NCBI GenBank assembly: GCA_002085035.1
Contig: MZGM01000006.1
Span: 1 to 20,794, forward strand
DNA: 20,794 bases
Reading direction: 5' to 3'
Source of the DNA: Candidatus Zhuqueibacterota bacterium 4484_219
Lineage (GTDB): Bacteria > Zhuqueibacterota > JdFR-76 > 4484-219
Shown here: positions 15,708 to 20,794 of the stretch, piece by piece
Layout of the letters: every line of letters starts with the position of its first letter
Numbering within the stretch: the first letter of the stretch is position 1
Program-made: the position numbers and the translations under genes
The notes under the pieces: generated by a model
The model's database searches: none
The model's input: only the letters and a program-made list of their open reading frames with translations
What the model was told of the DNA's origin: nothing

Positions 15708-16410
15708 TATTTAGTCCTCTTTTGGTCGGAAGTTTCTTGCCGATCTAAAGTTTCATCCCACACTAAAATGCGGCCACAGACTTCACACACAATCAAACGT
15801 TTCCACTGACGGAGCTCCAGAATTCGTTGGGGTGGTATTGTTTGATAGCACCCTCCGCACGCTCCTCGAATTATCGGAACAACTGCAAGTCCGTTTTTAG
15901 CCTTGCGAATTCTTTCGTAAGTTGCATACATAGGTTTTTCAATCTGACTAATCAGTCGATGCCGCTCTACTTCCAACTCGTGCGTTTCTGTCTCGGTAAC
16001 AGCCATCTTTTCTTGTAATTCCTTTTCCAACTCCGCTAAATTCATTTTCAAATCGTTTACTTCAGTCTCAACCTGTTTAATCTCCTGTTTCAGATTCTCA
16101 ATCAATTCATCGAGCTCCAATTGTCGGAGTTCACACTGGTCAATTTGTGATTTTACTGTCTCGATTTCAACAGTTATTGCATCGTATTCTCTGTTGGTTT
16201 TGACACTGTACAATTGATCCTGGAATTTTTTTAGCTTTTCTTGGCTGTTGCAAGTGCTTCCTCCTTTTCTTGCAAAGTAGCATTTAATTGCTCTAATTCT
16301 CGACGTACACTTTCTACCTTTCCAGGTAAATCACCTTTTAGTTCCTCCAATTCTTTCAACCGACTGTCAACCTGCTGAAGTTGTATTAAAATCTTCAATT
16401 TCGTCTGCAA
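15707..16410 (-). pseudogene. Coiled-coil zinc-ribbon protein (COG1579/CT398-like) interrupted by a one-base frameshift
   Basis: Two adjacent frames make one protein of the COG1579 family, normally about 240 residues: a long antiparallel coiled coil followed by a C4 zinc ribbon. The first piece (from TTG 16410, with GGAGG nine nt upstream) ends EEALATAKKS at a TAA at 16231-16233. The second continues in the -1 frame as KLKKFQDQLYSVKTNREYDAI, shown here as KLKKFQDQ then LYSVKTNREYD, matching the family's invariant YNVKTNKEY-like turn. Restoring one A to the four-A run at 16236-16239 gives a continuous protein of about 235 residues. The ribbon cysteines are intact (CGGC and CEVCG). The conserved second half suggests either a sequencing error or a recent mutation; no good slippery heptamer is present. 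Function in the family is unclear. Confidence 0.8.
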
Positions 16411-16778
16411 AACACTCTTCCTCCTCTGTTTTGATTTTAAAGGCTTCTGCAAAATGCAAAAACTAGTAGATGCAAGCTTCAGTCTGTGAGTTGTAATTTC
16501 TATATTTGCAATATCTTACGCAACTAAAGGCCGCGGCTACCATTCTACCATTCATTTAAGATGTAAATTGTCTATTTTGCAGGACTCTATTAACTTTTAG
16601 ATAAAAACACCAATAACAAAAAAGTGCACTGTTTTGAAGTGCACTTTAGAAAGAAGTTTTATCCTGCATCGACAAGATCTGAATTTGTCTCTATGAGAGA
16701 ATGACCCGAATAAGCTCATTAAGATCATTAAAATCAAGCTGTTTATTGCCAACAGCAATTTTATTAACCTCAGAAAGG
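16411..16778. other. Noncoding spacer between the dGTPase and zinc-ribbon genes
   Basis: A 368-bp gap holding the dGTPase terminator (16612-16647), the Shine-Dalgarno of the zinc-ribbon gene (cctcc at 16420-16424 on the plus strand) and presumably its promoter. A -10-like TAAAAT on the minus strand (16434-16439 region) has no good -35 partner. A start-less frame at 16691-16786 has a dockerin-like look. No RNA gene was recognised. Confidence 0.6.
16612..16647 (-). terminator. Intrinsic terminator after the dGTPase-family gene
   Basis: Perfect 10-bp arms AAAGTGCACT (16621-16630) and AGTGCACTTT (16638-16647) around a 7-nt loop, followed on the minus strand by six T and TTATTG (T's partly shared with the stem). 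It lies about 130 bp after the stop and closes the ABC exporter-dGTPase unit. Confidence 0.85.
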
Positions 16779-18065
16779 CTATTTTTCTACCAGTCGCTCG
16801 AATTCTCGCATAGCGAAACTGTCGGTCATTCCAGCAATGTAATCAGCAATTAGACGTAAATAGTCCCATTTTTCAGAGCGATAAAATTCAAACTGCAACT
16901 GATTGGAGTTAGAAGATGATTTGCTTGGGGGATGTTGAGAAAAATATTTATAAGCTGAATAACTTCGCATTTCTTGAGGCCTTTCTAAATAGGCCTGAAA
17001 GAGACTGCGAATCACGTAACTGGCCATCTCGTCTGCCCAGCGAATACCTGGACGATGAATCACGCCTTTCCAGATAAAATCATCCAATTCTTTCTGTAAG
17101 GGATTCAGTTGCTGACTGAAGGTCACAATTAACGTATCGAAGGGAGCATAGCGTTGATTGAGACGGTAAAATTGTTCTACATTGCTCAATGTGGATTCAA
17201 TCACGTCTGTTACCAGTACGTGAATAAGCCTTTTGATGATAAGATTTATGTAAAAAAAATCGTCTTTCAACTGGGAACGAACGATATTTGTTTTCTCTTC
17301 TACATACTGGATAATGGGAAGAGCCCGAATTTGCTCCACTGTTACCGAACCAGCTCGGAGTCCATCTTCCAAATCGTGTGTCCGCTGAGCAATTTCATCA
17401 CAGACAGCCACCACTTGACCTTCGAGGGTACTGGCATTCGGTAAATTCATCAATAGCAATCTTCCGTCCCACTGTGGATAACTGATTTGAGAGTTATCAA
17501 TACGAGTATGTTTAAGAATTCCCTCTCGTACCGCAGCGGTAAGATTAAGTCCATCAAAATCATATTTTTTTTCCAATCGATCTACTACTCGCACACTTTG
17601 GTAGTTGTGTTTGAATCCACCTAAATTTAGCTTAGGTATGCGTTGATCAAGCAGATCTTCACCTTGTAATATCTGGTGCAATATTACCTCACCAATATGG
17701 CCAAAAGGGGTATGTCCAAGATCATGCCCCAGGGCAATAGCCTCCGTCAAGTCTTCGTTCAGACCTAACGCTTTGGCAATAGTACGGGACAACTGTGAAA
17801 CCTCAAGGGTATGGGTAAGACGAGTGCGATAGTGGTCGCCGGTGGTAATCAAAAAAATCTGACGCTTGTGTTTGAGGCGGCGAAAGGCACGTGAGTGGAT
17901 AATGCGGTCTCGATCTCGCTGAAAATTAGTGCGGTACAGAGGCTCATCCTCAACATGCAACCGGGAAGCATTTGCACCAGCACTCTTGGTAGCATAAGCT
18001 GCCAAAATTTGTTCTTCAATCTCTTCAAGTTTATCGCGGCTGCGAATTGAAAAAATTGTTGCCAT
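16779..18065 (-). CDS. dgt: dGTPase-family HD-domain dNTP triphosphohydrolase
   Basis: Hydrolyses dNTPs to the nucleoside and tripolyphosphate, controlling dNTP pools. From ATG 18065 it has 428 residues; the TTG at 18077 would add four and would absorb the AGAGGA ribosome-binding site. HD motifs are intact: H85 in RLTHTLEVSQ, H114-D115 in ALGHDLGHTPFGH, and a later AVCDEIAQRTHDLEDGL carrying the second metal aspartate. The conserved SRAFRRLKHKRQIF and GDHYRTRLTH segments place it in the dGTPase/Dgt-like group. It is shorter than Escherichia Dgt (about 505) and longer than the shortest type-2 members, so substrate breadth cannot be set from sequence alone. It starts 47 bp after the ABC permease and ends at a terminator. 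Confidence 0.93.
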   Translation of the reverse strand: MATIFSIRSRDKLEEIEEQILAAYATKSAGANASRLHVEDEPLYRTNFQRDRDRIIHSRAFRRLKHKRQIFLITTGDHYRTRLTHTLEVSQLSRTIAKALGLNEDLTEAIALGHDLGHTPFGHIGEVILHQILQGEDLLDQRIPKLNLGGFKHNYQSVRVVDRLEKKYDFDGLNLTAAVREGILKHTRIDNSQISYPQWDGRLLLMNLPNASTLEGQVVAVCDEIAQRTHDLEDGLRAGSVTVEQIRALPIIQYVEEKTNIVRSQLKDDFFYINLIIKRLIHVLVTDVIESTLSNVEQFYRLNQRYAPFDTLIVTFSQQLNPLQKELDDFIWKGVIHRPGIRWADEMASYVIRSLFQAYLERPQEMRSYSAYKYFSQHPPSKSSSNSNQLQFEFYRSEKWDYLRLIADYIAGMTDSFAMREFERLVEK

Positions 18066-18112
18066 AAATCCTCTCAATTAGTCCTATTATTCAGACAATT
18101 CTCCATACCAGT

Positions 18113-19765
18113 TCACGTTAGATACTCTTGTGTACTGAATCGTTTTGCCAACCGTACGCCGCTTATGCGCCAAAAAATAATTGACAAAAACAACAACCCC
18201 CCAATCGCAAAAACCAACAAGGAGGAATGTCTGAAAATCAGGTATTCCAAGCCAATGCCAATTACAAACAATGGGAAAATAATTACCATCAAAGTGAAGC
18301 GGAAATTCGACTGTCCGCGTTCATATTTCTTTGATAACGGTAAATCAGTGTTGAATAACGACAGAAAAGCGTAATAAGCTAAAAAGAAACAAAAATTGAA
18401 TACAGTAACCGCTGCTGCATGAGTCACTGGCATCTGGGTGGAAAGCAAAATCCCTGCTGCAAGAAAGTAAGGAAGCACATATTGTAAGATTACAGCTTTG
18501 ATTGCTCCCCAGTAGATTTTGCTAATTGAGTCCACTGGTACTACCCAATACAACCAGGCAGCTTGCCAATCGTCAGATGTTGGCAGCAGAAAGTGGAAAA
18601 ACATAGCAACGTAGACGAAGAAAATCAGGGGGAAAAAGGTATCAAATCCGGCTCCGGGAGCAAAAGGGTCGGTGAAACGACCATCATAGATGAAAAGTGC
18701 GATCATAGCAAAAGGGAAAGCGAAGGAAGGGTAGATGCGCATTTTGAGAGAACGATCCCGATGTAAATATTTTGATACCAGCTCGTAACCGGCACATTCT
18801 ACTGGGTCTGGAACGATTTTATTTAGCAATCTTTTTACTAGGCTATTTTTCAGAGATGCCCCCCGGGGTAAGCTCTCAACTTGGGATACTGTAGCAGTAG
18901 TGAGCTTATTCAACATATCAGCATATTCTAATGAAATCTTTCCTGATGAATGGGCAAACAGAACTACAGTGAACACTACTCCCAAACCCGCAAGGCACAC
19001 CACGTGAGTACTAATATTTCCAAAAACCGCCATGATAATACTGGCATACCACATTGATGGAACAAAATAGTTCCAGGGAGCTTGTAAGCTGGTGTAGGTA
19101 ACCGAGCCATTAAGATGTTGCATAACCCGGGGAAGAAATTGATAGCCAAAAAAAAGCAAAAAGGTAAAGACTATTTGTACATAGGCCAAAATGTCTTTGA
19201 ACCGTTCGAAATTCATCATTCGCACCAGAAAGGAATAAAGCAGAATAACAAAAGCAGCAGTGGTCAGATTGGCAATACAGGAGACGAGAAAATAGATTGC
19301 GGCAAAATGATATCCTGAATTCTGGGTCCATATTCCTACAATTGCTGGAATTAGATTTAATGACGCCCCCATTACAATAACGTAGAAGAATAGATTAGTC
19401 ATCTTAACCCAGAAATAGGTACGTGAACTGACGGGGCGAGGACCCAGAATCTCCGCATCCTGAGGATTCACTACAATATCATTAAACTCGATAACTACCG
19501 CCATCGCCATGAAAAGCATTGAAACCGATAGAATAAGAAAAGCGTAACTTCCTACATCCAGGTGTTGAAAAGTGCTTAATGAAATCACCAGGCTGATTAT
19601 CAGATAAAACACGATGGTAAACAAAAAAGCTCTCTTCTTGCTTTTTTCGCTGCCCCGATAACCACGTAGTCTCTCACTGCGGAAATCCAGTTTGAGGCTG
19701 ATTTGCAGTAAACTGCGGTATTGCAGACAATCAATTTGTAGCAGTTGACAAAGTTTATTAGGCAT
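18113..19765 (-). CDS. ABC exporter permease, large ABC-2-like membrane protein
   Basis: Integral membrane protein of 550 residues with about 12 hydrophobic segments, for example near 47-66, 75-92, 110-138 and a dense series from about 360 to the C-terminus. Cytoplasmic stretches rich in K and R lie at about 25-45 and 290-335. It follows the ABC ATPase gene by 27 bp and is presumably its membrane partner. A soluble-looking segment with VVNPQDAEILGPRPVSSRTYF after the second helix (quoted up to VSSRTYF) resembles the coupling region of ABC-2-type exporters with unusually large permeases. The substrate cannot be deduced: no drug, polysaccharide, heme or peptide signature is visible. The start is ATG 19765 with only a weak ribosome-binding site, perhaps relying on coupling. 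Confidence 0.82.
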   Translation of the reverse strand: MPNKLCQLLQIDCLQYRSLLQISLKLDFRSERLRGYRGSEKSKKRAFLFTIVFYLIISLVISLSTFQHLDVGSYAFLILSVSMLFMAMAVVIEFNDIVVNPQDAEILGPRPVSSRTYFWVKMTNLFFYVIVMGASLNLIPAIVGIWTQNSGYHFAAIYFLVSCIANLTTAAFVILLYSFLVRMMNFERFKDILAYVQIVFTFLLFFGYQFLPRVMQHLNGSVTYTSLQAPWNYFVPSMWYASIIMAVFGNISTHVVCLAGLGVVFTVVLFAHSSGKISLEYADMLNKLTTATVSQVESLPRGASLKNSLVKRLLNKIVPDPVECAGYELVSKYLHRDRSLKMRIYPSFAFPFAMIALFIYDGRFTDPFAPGAGFDTFFPLIFFVYVAMFFHFLLPTSDDWQAAWLYWVVPVDSISKIYWGAIKAVILQYVLPYFLAAGILLSTQMPVTHAAAVTVFNFCFFLAYYAFLSLFNTDLPLSKKYERGQSNFRFTLMVIIFPLFVIGIGLEYLIFRHSSLLVFAIGGLLFLSIIFWRISGVRLAKRFSTQEYLT

Positions 19766-19792
19766 CTCAATTTGTAATTATTAAAAAGGTCA

Positions 19793-20563
19793 TTACGACA
19801 TTGTTCCAACAACTTTTGAGAACGCCTCAGCAATTTCTGCCATATCTTCGGAATGGGTTACCTTACTAAAGATGGCTTCCAGCGATGACTGGGAGGTTAG
19901 CAATCGCAACTGGTTGATGGTGCCGTCGGCAACAATTTTGCCATGATCAATGATCACAATACGGTCGCAGATTTTCTCCACTACCTCCAAAATATGTGAA
20001 CAATAGAAGATAGTTTTACCCTGTTCTGCCAAACGCCGGAAGATGTTTTTCAAAAGCAAGGCGGTATTGGCGTCCAGGCCACTGAGGGGTTCGTCCAAAA
20101 AGATCACTGAGGGATTGTGAACCAATGCTGCCGAGATGACAATCTTCTGTTTCATCCCCTTGGAGAAGGTTTTCATACGCTGATTTTTGTGTTCCCAGAG
20201 TTTAAAAAGTCGAAGAAATTCATCAATCTTTTCCTCCAGCACCTTTTCGTCCATATGATAGAGCCGGCCAACCAGTTGCAGGTATTCCAAGGGAGTCAAA
20301 TTTTCATATAGAGCACCAGACTCCGGCACATAGCCAATGCGTTTTTTGACCTCCAGGGGCTGCTGCAAAATATCGAATCCATCTACCAAGGCTGTGCCGG
20401 AAGTGGGTTTCAACATGCCGGTGAGCATTTTCACGGTGGTAGTTTTGCCAGCACCGTTAGGCCCCAAGTAGCCACAAATCTGCCCAGAAGGAATAAACAG
20501 TGAGACATTATCCACCGCCACCAAGCCGTTGAAGCTCCGGGTAAGATTTTTTAGCTCGATCAA
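19793..20563 (-). CDS. ABC transporter ATP-binding protein (ABC-2 exporter type)
   Basis: Nucleotide-binding subunit that powers the adjacent permease. Of 256 residues: Walker A GPNGAGKTT at 34-42, Q-loop region IGYVPES (Glu81 where many families have Gln, common in ABC-2-type ATPases), signature FSKGMKQK (133-140, a relaxed form of LSGGQ), Walker B VIFLDEPLSGLDA, and the H-loop His190 in YCSHILEV. The start is TTG 20563, chosen because GGGAGGG lies 8 nt upstream and no in-frame ATG precedes it. It has a C-terminal extension of about 40 residues after the ATPase core. A gene for a permease follows immediately, then the dGTPase gene. Confidence 0.93.
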   Translation of the reverse strand: MIELKNLTRSFNGLVAVDNVSLFIPSGQICGYLGPNGAGKTTTVKMLTGMLKPTSGTALVDGFDILQQPLEVKKRIGYVPESGALYENLTPLEYLQLVGRLYHMDEKVLEEKIDEFLRLFKLWEHKNQRMKTFSKGMKQKIVISAALVHNPSVIFLDEPLSGLDANTALLLKNIFRRLAEQGKTIFYCSHILEVVEKICDRIVIIDHGKIVADGTINQLRLLTSQSSLEAIFSKVTHSEDMAEIAEAFSKVVGTMS

Positions 20564-20649
20564 CGCTTATGCCCTCCCATATTGCATAGATCTGAGTTCA
20601 ATTGAGGGTTATTTGTGCTCATCAGGAAACTATTCTGTCTAATCATCTG

Positions 20650-20671
20650 ATCGTGCCATCATCGTGCCATC
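20650..20671. repeat. 11-bp perfect tandem duplication
   Basis: ATCGTGCCATC is present twice head to tail (20650-20660, 20661-20671), just after the stop of the right-edge gene on the minus strand. It looks like a simple local duplication and no function is assigned. Confidence 0.8.
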
Positions 20672-20676
20672 ATTAC

Positions 20677-20794
20677 TCATCGTTTCAGTAGATATCGCAA
20701 TGCCCAACCTCGTTTATTATTAGTTACAAATACCTCTTTCTTTATCATATCTGCAAGGTCTCTCGCTGCGGTACGCTCAGAGACATTGTTGATT
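20677..20794 (-). CDS. C-terminal end of a protein with a winged-helix-like tail (5' part beyond window)
   Basis: The last 38 codons of a frame entering from the right edge, ending at TGA 20677-20679. The residues NNVSERTAARDLADMIKK, followed by VTNNKRGWALRYLLK, look like the recognition helix and wing of the winged-helix domain that ends many Fic-family proteins and AlbA/Schlafen-type ATP-binding regulators, as well as DeoR-like regulators. The diagnostic upstream domain is outside the window, so the family is not decided. It is about 110 bp upstream of the ABC ATPase and in the same direction. Confidence 0.55.
   Translation of the reverse strand, partial: INNVSERTAARDLADMIKKEVFVTNNKRGWALRYLLKR

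Noticed and set aside
15707..16213. A separate 168-residue protein starting at TTG 16213
   Set aside because: The TTG encodes a leucine inside the family-conserved QLYSVKTN segment, so this is the second half of the frameshifted zinc-ribbon gene, not an independent start.
16231..16245. Programmed -1 ribosomal frameshift in the zinc-ribbon gene
   Set aside because: No slippery heptamer in the right phase and no clear downstream stimulatory stem; a missing A in a homopolymer is simpler.
17154..17444. 96-codon plus-strand frame
   Set aside because: It is antisense to the well-supported dGTPase-family gene and shows no protein-like conservation.
19110..19833. Additional minus- and plus-strand frames over the ABC permease region
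   Set aside because: They are out of frame with the permease, cysteine- and phenylalanine-rich as expected from shifted membrane-protein codons, and have no supporting starts.
1..20794. CRISPR array, tRNA genes, prophage, integron or toxin-antitoxin system
   Set aside because: No regularly spaced repeats, cloverleaf sequences, integrase/transposase motifs or toxin-antitoxin pairs were seen on either strand.

Overview
The window is a bacterial chromosome segment that is mostly core housekeeping. Every well-supported gene lies on the minus strand, so transcription runs from the right edge to the left. The sequence is moderately AT-rich, spacers are short, Shine-Dalgarno sites are AGGAGG-type, and TTG starts are frequent. 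A PorV/PorQ-type outer-membrane protein and a lipoprotein foldase point to a Gram-negative (diderm) cell. A RemA-like protein and the yicC-remA-gmk-rpoZ-coaBC order fit the FCB group or related candidate phyla such as KSB1 or Calditrichota. That placement is inference from gene content; no species is recognised.

Right to left: the 3' end of a gene with a winged-helix-like tail (20677-20794); an ABC exporter ATPase and its large permease, then a dGTPase-family HD hydrolase, closed by a clear intrinsic terminator (16612-16647). Next come a coiled-coil zinc-ribbon gene broken by a one-base frameshift, an RNase HI-family protein overlapping it, the RNase P RNA gene (rnpB, about 520 nt, with extra helices), recJ, and a lipoprotein parvulin isomerase. 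mutS follows from its own promoter and is followed by a PorV-like gene. A near-consensus sigma70-type promoter (7731-7759) then drives yicC-remA-gmk-rpoZ-coaBC-udg, tightly packed or overlapping, followed by dnaB and a bifunctional rel gene cut by the left edge.

Two themes link the genes. One is DNA maintenance: MutS, RecJ, a family-4 uracil-DNA glycosylase, DnaB helicase, a dNTP hydrolase and RNase H. The other is nucleotide and growth control: guanylate kinase, RNA polymerase omega and Rel occur in the same relative order as the enterobacterial gmk-rpoZ-spoT operon, with coaBC, udg and dnaB inserted. I see no CRISPR array, tRNA, transposase gene, phage gene or recognisable defence island. 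The most unusual items are the architecture of the RNase P RNA, the frameshifted zinc-ribbon gene, and a palindromic repeat-like element with a terminator-like palindrome between dnaB and rel.
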